Positions 23,095 through 28,490 of a stretch of 28,490 bases of DNA are shown in pieces. The notes below the pieces were generated by a model. That model searched no databases and had not been told where the DNA came from. It worked only from the letters and a program-made list of their open reading frames with translations. The first letter of the stretch is position 1, and each line of letters opens with the position of its first letter. The stretch lies in assembly GCA_965262315.1 (NCBI GenBank), contig CBDHFJ010000058.1, positions 1-28,490 of the forward strand. The letters are read 5' to 3'. The DNA comes from JBCCFK01 sp965262315 (GTDB lineage: Bacteria; Actinomycetota; Acidimicrobiia; Acidimicrobiales; UBA8592). The translations under genes and the position numbers were made by a program.

Positions 23095-25254
23095 TCAGAC
23101 CAGGGCGTCCTCCCGGACCTTCTCCACCGCCACCGGGATGGCGCTCTGGATGGCCTGGCCGGTGATCGGGCAGTAGCCGTCCTCGACATCGATCAGCCGA
23201 TTGGTGGGGGCACCGATGTCGCGAACCTTCTCGTCGGTCAGCCCGGCGGCGCCCCAGGAGTGCGCCATGGAGATGACGCCCCGCCGCAGGTCGTCGGCCC
23301 CCTTGGCCACGCCGGTGAGCGACGCCCGCGGCGACGAGATCTCGACGAGGTCTTCGTCGACCAGACCGAGATCGGCCATGTCGTCGGGGTTCATGTAGGC
23401 GTAGTTGGTGGGGTTCTTGCGGTTGAGACCGGGGAGCTCCCCGCCGAGCGAGTTGAGGTGCGTCTTGAGCCGACGGCTGATCAGGCGGAACGTGTGCACG
23501 GCCGGGTCGAAGCCCGCCATCCGCTCCGCGCCCGACGCCTGGCTTCGGACCTGGCGCAGCTCGTCCATGTGGTCCTCGAGGCCGATGTGGAACGAGCCGC
23601 TGCTCTCGGGGTCGGCGGCCTCGGTGACCGGCTGGACCTCGGGCATGACCTCACCCGTGCGCTCACGGATGGTCTGGAACGGCACCAGCGACTTGGCGTA
23701 GATCAGGTCGAGCACGTCGTCGTCGGAGGGTCGCGGCCCGCCGCTGGGGATGGGGCCGCCGACGAGCTGGAGCTCGACGCCGAGGCGTTCGGCCACCTCC
23801 CAGTAAACCTCCCAGTCGTTCATGCAGTCGCCCTCGGCCTCCATCACGGCCGGCGTGTAGCAGGCGTAGGGCTGGCGGAACCACCGGTCCATGAAGGGCG
23901 GGACGTCGGCGCGTTCCAAGCTCAGGCGGGGCGGAATGATGTAGTCGGCGAACACGGCGGTCTGGGTCATCCGGTGGTCGATCACCACCAGCAGCTCCAG
24001 CGCCTCCATGGCCTCCAGGCTGCGTTTCTGGTCGGGCCATGCCGCCACCGGGTTGCCGCCGTTGGAGATGAGGCACCGCACCTGCTCGGGACCGGGCTCG
24101 GTGATCTCCTGGGCCAGAGTGGTGCACGGCATCTCTCCGCCGTAGCCGCGGAGGCCACGGAAGCGGGACTCCGGGCCCCGCAGCGGATCGAACGGGCCGA
24201 GCACCTGCGCCCGCTTGGGCGCCTTCGGCTGCAGGACGCTGACCGACTCGGCCTTCTCGCCCTCGCGCAGGAACCGTCCGGTCACCACGTTGAGCGAGAT
24301 GGTCAGGTGCTCCATCAGGCTGGGGTGGGGCGACATCGACGGCCCCGTCCCGGTGCCGGCGTGCGCCTTGCCGGCCTCGGCGAACATGCGGGCCGCGGCG
24401 ACGATGTCGTCGGCGGGGACGCCGCAGCGCTCGGCCGCGTACTCGGGCGTGAACTCGCCGACCGCGTCGGCCAGGGCCTCGAGGTGGCCGGGCGCCACCC
24501 ACTGCTCGCAGAACTCGTGGTCGTGCAGTCCCTCGGACAGGATCACGTTCAGGAGCGCGGCCAGCAGCGTGGGGTCCTCGCCGGGCTTGACCTGGAGGTG
24601 GATGTCGGACTGGGTGGCCAGCTCGGTGCGGCGGGGATCGATCACGATCACCTTCATGCCGCGGTCCTTGAGCCGGCGCAGCGTGGTGAACGGGTTCGTG
24701 CCCTGGAGGCCGCCGAACGGGGCGAACGACGAGACCATCGGGTTGTACCCGATCGCCAGCATCACATCGAGCTCGGTGAAGTTCTGGGGCCCGGCCTCCC
24801 ACGCACCGATCCGCATCACCGCCGTGCGCTTCATCGGCTGATCGATGGTGACGGAGGTGTAGTAGCTGATCGAGTCGATGGCCTTGTGGAACGCCCGAGC
24901 CACCGGATCGGAGGGGGCGTTCTGATAGCCGCCGGTGCCGGTGTAGGTGGCGATGGCCCGGCCGCCGTGCTCGTCGAGGATGGCCTTCATGCGCTCGGCG
25001 ATCTCGTCCATCGCCTGCTGCGACGAGATCTCCTCGTAGTGCCCGTCGGGCATCCGCTTCAGGGGATGACGGAGGCGATCGGGATGGTGGAGCTGGTCCG
25101 GCATCTGCCGACCCTTGATGCAGGTGTACCCCTCGAACAGGGGGTCGTCGTCGACGCCGGTGATCTTGGTGATCCGTCCCTCGTCGAAATGCACGTCGAC
25201 CGGACAGGCCGCATGACAGATGCGACAGAACGAGCGCTTCACTTCGGTGGCCAT
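23095..25254 (-). CDS. molybdopterin-dependent oxidoreductase
   Basis: A 719-residue enzyme of the DMSO reductase superfamily. A [4Fe-4S] site lies at Cys10, Cys13, Cys17 and Cys45 (FCRICHAACPVDV, YTCIKGRQ). Molybdopterin-binding segments are IGYNPMVSSFAPFGGLQGTNPF, VIVIDPRRTELATQSDIHLQVKPGEDP, LISNGGNPVAAWPD and the C-terminal NPDDMADLGLVDEDLVEISSPR barrel, ending ISMAHSWGAAGL. Near residue 138, where the metal ligand is expected, the sequence is VTIDQP, with no Cys, Sec or Ser, so Asp138 may serve. There is no Tat signal, so it is probably cytoplasmic. The ATG at 25254 follows AGGGGGA. The substrate is unknown, and no partner subunit is in the window. It converges on the sensor gene. Confidence 0.9.
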   Translation of the reverse strand: MATEVKRSFCRICHAACPVDVHFDEGRITKITGVDDDPLFEGYTCIKGRQMPDQLHHPDRLRHPLKRMPDGHYEEISSQQAMDEIAERMKAILDEHGGRAIATYTGTGGYQNAPSDPVARAFHKAIDSISYYTSVTIDQPMKRTAVMRIGAWEAGPQNFTELDVMLAIGYNPMVSSFAPFGGLQGTNPFTTLRRLKDRGMKVIVIDPRRTELATQSDIHLQVKPGEDPTLLAALLNVILSEGLHDHEFCEQWVAPGHLEALADAVGEFTPEYAAERCGVPADDIVAAARMFAEAGKAHAGTGTGPSMSPHPSLMEHLTISLNVVTGRFLREGEKAESVSVLQPKAPKRAQVLGPFDPLRGPESRFRGLRGYGGEMPCTTLAQEITEPGPEQVRCLISNGGNPVAAWPDQKRSLEAMEALELLVVIDHRMTQTAVFADYIIPPRLSLERADVPPFMDRWFRQPYACYTPAVMEAEGDCMNDWEVYWEVAERLGVELQLVGGPIPSGGPRPSDDDVLDLIYAKSLVPFQTIRERTGEVMPEVQPVTEAADPESSGSFHIGLEDHMDELRQVRSQASGAERMAGFDPAVHTFRLISRRLKTHLNSLGGELPGLNRKNPTNYAYMNPDDMADLGLVDEDLVEISSPRASLTGVAKGADDLRRGVISMAHSWGAAGLTDEKVRDIGAPTNRLIDVEDGYCPITGQAIQSAIPVAVEKVREDALV

Positions 25255-25728
25255 GGTCTGTTCCCCCTGAGGCACGATGCTTCCCGTCCATTGTGTCACT
25301 CCCGGGCGACGATCCTCAGGGCGAGTGGTTCCGGACAACCGCGCGGCCTCTTGCTCGAAGGCGTCGAGGATGTCAGTGGCGCAGACGGCCGGCACCCTGA
25401 TCTCCCACCACTTCATCGACAGGAACGCGGTCGCCCGGCACCGGATGCGCACGGGATCGCGACCCTCTGTTCGCACCCTGATGGTTGCACGCCACCCGCG
25501 TTCGTACTCCATCGTTGCGGGCCGGCCGTCGGCCATCGAAGCCCGAAGCAGCTGAGCGAAGCGCCCGACCTGGCTCGTTGGGAACTCGACGGTCGAGTTT
25601 CCCCACCGCACTCGTCCTTGCCACAGGACGACCACCGACTCGTCGACGCGGGCGTCGCACGACACTCGGAACGGGGGAGCGAACCGCTTGTTGGGATCCC
25701 GCGTCTCGCAGACAAGAACCCGATCCAT
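25255..25728 (-). CDS. unknown protein or N-terminal extension, in frame with the molybdopterin enzyme
   Basis: From ATG 25728 the frame reads MDRVLVCETRDPNKRFAPPF.. and continues without a stop into the molybdopterin gene, about 158 residues. The segment WQGRVRWGNSTVEFP, YERGWRATIRVRTEGRDPVRIRCRA and the helix ATDILDAFEQEAARL look like a real small domain. The last 30 residues do not. A TACCGT hexamer ends 7 nt before the ATG, supporting a genuine start. If this gene also carries a one-base insertion, as five others here do, it would stop at the TGA 25298-25296. That would give a stand-alone protein of about 143 residues. The molybdopterin gene has its own ribosome site, so I favour two genes. 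Codon use is somewhat less GC-biased than in neighbours. Confidence 0.5.
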
Positions 25729-25735
25729 GCATGGA

Positions 25736-25741
25736 ACGGTA
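25736..25741 (-). promoter_or_regulatory. -10 element of the unknown gene at 25728
   Basis: TACCGT on the minus strand ends 7 nt before the ATG at 25728, the same geometry as the other leaderless starts. Confidence 0.45.
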
Positions 25742-25804
25742 CGCGCCGGACCACCGCTGATCCCGCGAGATTCTGCCGCCAACTTCGTCCCCATCCGCCG
25801 TGGC

Positions 25805-26212
25805 TCAGGCCAGTTGGAGACGTTCCAGTGGTTGTCCGGTGACTTCTGCGATGAGCTCGAAGTCCTTGTCGAGGTGGAGGACGGTGAGCTCGGCGAGCTC
25901 GGCCGTGGCCGCGATCAGCAAGTCCGGAATCGATGGGGCTCGATGCTGACCGCGCTGCGCCAGCGAGGTCTGGACCTGAACCGACCGGTCCTCGATCCTG
26001 GGGGTGAGGTACTCGACCGGCATCGAAGCGATCGGCGGCTCGTCGAGCAATGCGCGATGGTCGGCTGCCGACCGAGCGGAGAATCCGACTTCGAGCCGAG
26101 TGACCGTGCAGATGCGCACCAAGCCGCGCTCGACCCTGCCCGCCCACTCGGAGGCGTCCACGGCGTGGTGAAGACGGCCGATGGCGGACTTGTCGATCAG
26201 CCAGCCGGTCAC
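25805..26212 (-). CDS. vapC: VapC-type PIN-domain toxin
   Basis: A 135-residue PIN-domain ribonuclease, the toxin of a VapBC pair. The Mg-binding acids are visible: Asp7 (WLIDKSAIGRL), Glu41 (TVTRLEVGFSAR), Asp97 (SIPDLLIAATAE) and Asp115/Asp117 (VLHLDKDFELIAEVTGQP). The usual LIDTSA reads LIDKSA here, a conservative change next to the catalytic Asp. The GTG start at 26212 overlaps the vapB stop as GTGA, so synthesis is coupled to the antitoxin. VapC toxins of actinobacteria cleave tRNA or rRNA; the target here is unknown. Confidence 0.93.
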   Translation of the reverse strand: MTGWLIDKSAIGRLHHAVDASEWAGRVERGLVRICTVTRLEVGFSARSAADHRALLDEPPIASMPVEYLTPRIEDRSVQVQTSLAQRGQHRAPSIPDLLIAATAELAELTVLHLDKDFELIAEVTGQPLERLQLA

Positions 26213-26430
26213 GACCAGGCCTGCGACATGACCTCGGGGTCGTCGAGATCTGCGGCGAGCCTCGCCGCTGCGGCCAGATGTTCGACCGTGACGGGCCCCT
26301 GGTCCAGCACGCGTTCGCGTTCGAGGGCCCGCCGCAGGTACGCGGCTCTGGACAGCCCGAGGCGCTCGGCCTTTGCATCAATGGCCGCCAGGACCTCGTC
26401 AGGGACGTCGCGAATCAAGATGTCGGTCAC
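26209..26430 (-). CDS. vapB: VapB-type ribbon-helix-helix antitoxin
   Basis: A 73-residue antitoxin starting MTDILIRDVPDEVLAAIDAKAERLGLSRAAYLRRALERER. The first 45 residues are a ribbon-helix-helix DNA-binding domain of the FitA/VapB kind, and the rest (VEHLAAAARLAADLDDPEV) should wrap the toxin. The start is set at GTG 26430, because a full-length Shine-Dalgarno sequence lies 5 nt upstream. A longer reading from GTG 26436 would begin inside that site. Like other VapB proteins it is expected to bind and repress its own promoter together with VapC. The 8-bp palindrome AGATATCT lies about 15 bp upstream. Confidence 0.93.
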   Translation of the reverse strand: MTDILIRDVPDEVLAAIDAKAERLGLSRAAYLRRALERERVLDQGPVTVEHLAAAARLAADLDDPEVMSQAWS

Positions 26431-26440
26431 GATCACCTCC
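26431..26440 (-). promoter_or_regulatory. extended Shine-Dalgarno site of vapB
   Basis: GGAGGTGATC on the minus strand matches ten bases of the anti-Shine-Dalgarno complement and sits directly before the GTG at 26430. It decides the vapB start and predicts high antitoxin translation relative to the coupled toxin. Confidence 0.75.
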
Positions 26441-26490
26441 GAAGATATCTCACGCTATCACGACGACGGGGTCGAACCCCGTCGGCACAG

Positions 26491-26977
26491 CTACCCCTCG
26501 ACCGCCTTCGCGAGGTCCTCGACGACCTCGGCGCCGGGGTGAGCCGCCAGCGTGGCCGGGGGGACGAGCAGCTTGCGGTCTCGGGACCCCCCGCCGATGA
26601 TCAAGCGCTCGCGCGCCATCACCCGGGCGTCGATCCACAACGGCAGCTCGGAGGAGGTACCGAACGGGGTCACGCCGCCGATCTCCATCGTCCGTGAGGT
26701 CGATCGTCTGGTCGGCCGAGGCGAACGAGCACTTGCGCACGCCGAGCTTCTTGCGCACGACCTTGTTCACGTCGAGACGGCTGTCGGCCAGCGCCAGGCA
26801 CATCACGTAGCTGGGCGGGTCGGACTTGCCCACGATCACGATCGCGTTGGCCGAGTCCTCGGGCGAGTAGCCGTAGGCCTCGCAGAACTCGGCGGTGTCG
26901 GCCAGCGCCGGGTCGCACGGGACCACCTCGTACTCGACGCCCAGGGCGTCCAACTGCTCGATGACGGGGTCGCTCAT
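26491..26977 (-). CDS. ybaK: YbaK/EbsC-type aminoacyl-tRNA deacylase (one frameshift)
   Basis: A trans-editing deacylase-like protein of the YbaK/ProX superfamily, about 161 residues after repair. It probably hydrolyses mischarged aminoacyl-tRNA such as Cys-tRNA(Pro). The N-terminal part (VIEQLDALGVEYEVVPCDPALADT, SANAIVIVGK, YVMCLALADSRLDVNKVVRKKLG) has the conserved Lys-rich strand. The C-terminal part has the hallmark MEIGGVTPFG and LIIGGGSRDRKLLVPPATL. The two parts are one base out of frame, and removing one base within 26689-26694 joins them. The ATG at 26977 is preferred over 26986 because a TACGAT -10 box ends 7 nt before it and would overlap the earlier ATG. The frameshift is probably a sequence error. 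Confidence 0.87.
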
Positions 26978-26984
26978 GGCCGAC

Positions 26985-26990
26985 ATCGTA
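26985..26990 (-). promoter_or_regulatory. -10 element of the leaderless ybaK gene
   Basis: TACGAT on the minus strand ends 7 nt before the ATG at 26977 and overlaps the alternative upstream ATG, which it therefore argues against. Confidence 0.5.
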
Positions 26991-27040
26991 CGGCGCGCCG
27001 GCCGGGCCCTTCGTCCCGTGGCGACGCAGCGGCATCGTGC

Positions 27041-27046
27041 GATCGT
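27041..27046 (+). promoter_or_regulatory. -10-like hexamer of the membrane protein gene
   Basis: GATCGT ends 6 nt before the ATG at 27053. The match to the -10 consensus is only partial. Confidence 0.3.
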
Positions 27047-27052
27047 CGAGGT

Positions 27053-27703
27053 ATGGATGCCAACCGGCTCCGACGAGCTGCACTCCGGCTGTTCCTGACC
27101 CTGATCGGACTCAACGCGGTCATCGCCATCGCCGCCATCCTCGGCGTGGGCGACGGCTCCGACGCCCGATGGCAGGTGCTGGCCACGTCGTCGGTGATCA
27201 GCGGCGCCAGCCTGATCGTCGCGGCGGACGCGGCGGCGGTGGCCCGGCAAGTGCTGGGACGGATCCCCATCGCCGCCGCGATTCTCGCGGTGACGGCCGC
27301 CGCCCTCACCGTGGCGGGGATCTGGACGGAGTCCGAGTCCGAGGGGCTGTGGGAGACGGTCGGGGTCCTCGGCACCGTGGGGGTGACCGGCACTGCCTGT
27401 GCCCTGCTCGGCCTCCCCGACCTCCGACCGCCGTGGCCGCGGGCGCAATGGACGGCGCAGGCCGCCGCGGTCGCCATCGGCGCACAGGTCGTCGTGTCGA
27501 TCCTGTGGGAAGACGAGGGGTCGATCCGGGCTTATGGCATCGCCGCCGTGGTGTTCGCAGCCGCCACCATCGTCGTGCTCGTCGGCGCCCGAGTCGCTGC
27601 CATCGACCGGGACCAGCCAGACGACACCCACCTGGTGCAGTGCCCACACTGTGGTGGCACGTTCGACCCGACGATGACCGAGGAGCTGGGCGCGGCGCGC
27701 TAG
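27053..27703 (+). CDS. six-helix membrane protein with a C-terminal zinc knuckle
   Basis: A 216-residue integral membrane protein not assigned to a named family. Hydrophobic segments lie near residues 12-32, 43-63, 71-91, 103-122, 134-152 and 161-181. The basic N-terminus (MDANRLRRAALR) suggests an inside start. The short cytoplasmic tail holds VQCPHCGGTF, half of a zinc ribbon that could pair with a second copy or a partner. The ORF ends with a TAG that doubles as the first bases of the -10 box of the Nudix gene. The function is unknown. Confidence 0.75.
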   Translation: MDANRLRRAALRLFLTLIGLNAVIAIAAILGVGDGSDARWQVLATSSVISGASLIVAADAAAVARQVLGRIPIAAAILAVTAAALTVAGIWTESESEGLWETVGVLGTVGVTGTACALLGLPDLRPPWPRAQWTAQAAAVAIGAQVVVSILWEDEGSIRAYGIAAVVFAAATIVVLVGARVAAIDRDQPDDTHLVQCPHCGGTFDPTMTEELGAAR

Positions 27704-27706
27704 AAC
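27701..27706 (+). promoter_or_regulatory. -10 element of the Nudix gene overlapping the upstream stop codon
   Basis: TAGAAC ends 7 nt before the GTG at 27714, and its first three bases are the TAG stop of the membrane protein gene. This fixes the GTG as the likely start. Confidence 0.45.
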
Positions 27707-27713
27707 CAACGGC

Positions 27714-28241
27714 GTGCGCTTCACCCCGATCGTCGGCACGCTGGCCTATCTGTACGACCGAGATCGCGACTCGGTCCTGATGATCCGCCGCAACGCCCGA
27801 CCCGACGACGACCACTTCGGCAAGGTGAACGGCCTCGGAGGCAAGGTCGAACCCGACGAGGACGTGGTGGGGAGTCTGCGGCGCGAGATCCGGGAAGAGG
27901 CGGGCATCGAGCTCACGTCGGTGGCGCTGCGCGGGACGATCACCTGGACCAACTTCGGACCCAAGCGCGAGCAGTGGCTGGGCTTCGTGTTCCTGGCCGA
28001 CGCCTGGGAGGGCGCACCACTCACCGCCAACGACGAAGGCTCGTTGGAGTGGATCGAGCGCTCCCGGCTGCTCGCCGCGTGCTCGGACGACCCGGCCGAG
28101 GTGGCCGCCGCCGATCTCCCGATGTGGGCCGGCGACCGCCATTTCGTGCCCCTGGTCTTCGACGAGGACCCCCGGGCGTTCCACGGGACCATGCCCTACG
28201 ACGGCGACCAACCCCGCAGCTGGACGTTCGAGCGCCTCTGA
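27714..28241 (+). CDS. Nudix hydrolase, 8-oxo-dGTP diphosphatase type
   Basis: A 175-residue Nudix enzyme. The Nudix box GGKVEPDEDVVGSLRREIREEAGIE has the Gly, Glu and REXXEE residues that bind magnesium. The start RFTPIVGTLAYLYDRDRDSVLMIRR, the FGKVNGLGGKVEPDED segment and TWTNFGPKREQWLGFVFLAD resemble the MTH1/MutT group that removes oxidised nucleotides such as 8-oxo-dGTP. The C-terminus is longer than MutT (WAGDRHFVPLVFDEDPRAFHGTMPYDGDQP), as in MTH1-like proteins. It is cytoplasmic and acts in nucleotide pool sanitation. Specificity within the family cannot be proved from the motif alone. Confidence 0.9.
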   Translation: MRFTPIVGTLAYLYDRDRDSVLMIRRNARPDDDHFGKVNGLGGKVEPDEDVVGSLRREIREEAGIELTSVALRGTITWTNFGPKREQWLGFVFLADAWEGAPLTANDEGSLEWIERSRLLAACSDDPAEVAAADLPMWAGDRHFVPLVFDEDPRAFHGTMPYDGDQPRSWTFERL

Positions 28242-28269
28242 GCGTCGGCGTGCGACCCCGACCGACCGG

Positions 28270-28294
28270 TAGTGTCGCCGTGACTCCGGGAGGG
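28270..28294 (+). promoter_or_regulatory. -10 element and ribosome site of the amidase gene
   Basis: TAGTGT (28270-28275) predicts a start of transcription near 28282, giving a leader of about 16 nt with GGGAGGG ending 3 nt before the ATG at 28298. An in-frame GTG at 28280 is a less likely start. Confidence 0.45.
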
Positions 28295-28297
28295 ACG

Positions 28298-28490
28298 ATG
28301 ACCGAACTGTGGCAACAAGGGGCCGGCGAGCTGGCCGGCATGATCCGCCAAGGCGAGACCAGCTCGGCCGAGGTGGTCGAGGCCCACCTGGCCCGGATCG
28401 ACCAGGTCAACGGCAAGCTCAACGCCGTCGTGCACGTGATGGCCGACGAGGCCCGAGCCGGGGCCGCGGCAGCCGATGCCGCGCTGGCGG
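28298..28490 (+). CDS. amidase-signature enzyme (N-terminal fragment, runs off the window)
   Basis: Sixty-four codons of an amidase-signature (GatA-like) protein are visible: MTELWQQGAGELAGMIRQGE, then SSAEVVEAHLARIDQVNGKLNAVVHVMADEARAGAAAADAAL. The pattern of a helix with a Leu/Ile-rich repeat followed by NxxLNAV and an Ala-rich helix is characteristic of the family's N-terminus. The Ser-Ser-Lys catalytic core lies beyond the window edge. Such enzymes hydrolyse carboxamides or serve as the GatA subunit of tRNA amidotransferase; with no gatB or gatC visible, a stand-alone amidase is more likely. Confidence 0.85.
   Translation, partial: MTELWQQGAGELAGMIRQGETSSAEVVEAHLARIDQVNGKLNAVVHVMADEARAGAAAADAALA

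Noticed and set aside
23260..25842. 860-codon plus-strand frame opposite the molybdopterin gene
   Set aside because: The product is His/Arg/Leu/Gly-rich low-complexity shadow, and the opposite strand has complete iron-sulfur and cofactor motifs.
25805..26436. Genomic island around vapBC
   Set aside because: No integrase, tRNA gene, direct repeats or composition change is visible at its edges.

Overview
This is a high-GC, densely packed chromosomal segment that looks actinobacterial and most resembles Acidimicrobiia. That placement is inference from base composition, lipoproteins opening with Cys-Gly-Gly plus poly-Asp, an Ada-type regulator beside AlkA, and many start codons sitting 6-7 nt after a -10-like hexamer. 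There are no phage genes or insertion sequences, and the only mobile-type cargo is one VapBC module.

Layout. (a) 1-1312: a vitamin B12 uptake operon on the minus strand (btuF, then the first codons of a probable permease) behind a cobalamin riboswitch. (b) 1337-2324: an aldo/keto reductase. (c) 2354-7209: a complete general L-amino-acid ABC transporter (aapJ-aapQ-aapM-aapP, minus strand) with an intrinsic terminator between the binding protein and the permeases. (d) 7452-10646: a membrane-anchored N-acetylmuramoyl-L-alanine amidase, then serB overlapping a small methyltransferase gene. (e) 10669-12694: a short leader ORF, a CaiB-type CoA-transferase and a formylglycine-generating enzyme, linked by stop/start overlaps. 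(f) 12695-13125: a 430-bp gene-free region with a strong promoter, a candidate two-hairpin RNA and a 31-bp tandem repeat array. (g) 13126-15038: a cysteine-desulfurase-like enzyme and an unknown protein. (h) 15113-17079: an alkylation-repair cassette (Ada-type regulator, AlkA, Ogt). (i) 17162-19323: a small zinc ribbon protein, a nitronate-monooxygenase-like flavoprotein and a methyltransferase. (j) 19374-23073: an ECF sigma factor followed by a 1044-residue protein joining an anti-sigma-like membrane N-terminus to an extracellular glycoside-hydrolase-like module. (k) 23095-25728: a molybdopterin oxidoreductase with an unknown in-frame upstream domain. (l) 25805-28490: VapBC, a YbaK-type deacylase, a membrane protein, a Nudix hydrolase and the start of an amidase.

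The strongest candidate for a new system is the sigma/sensor pair in (j). It has the architecture of a polysaccharide-sensing sigma/anti-sigma pair, analogous to clostridial SigI/RsgI but built from different domains. The second is the promoter, two-hairpin RNA and repeat array in (f).

Two window-wide patterns matter for reading everything else. First, five conserved genes (btuF, the aldo/keto reductase, the cysteine-desulfurase-like gene, the Ada-type gene and ybaK) are broken by single-base insertions, mostly inside short homopolymers. This looks like sequencing error rather than gene decay. Second, at least a dozen genes have a TANNNT-like -10 hexamer ending 6 or 7 nt before the start codon, which implies leaderless transcription. 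Shine-Dalgarno sites are seen mainly for the transporter binding proteins, operon-internal genes, the molybdopterin enzyme and vapB.
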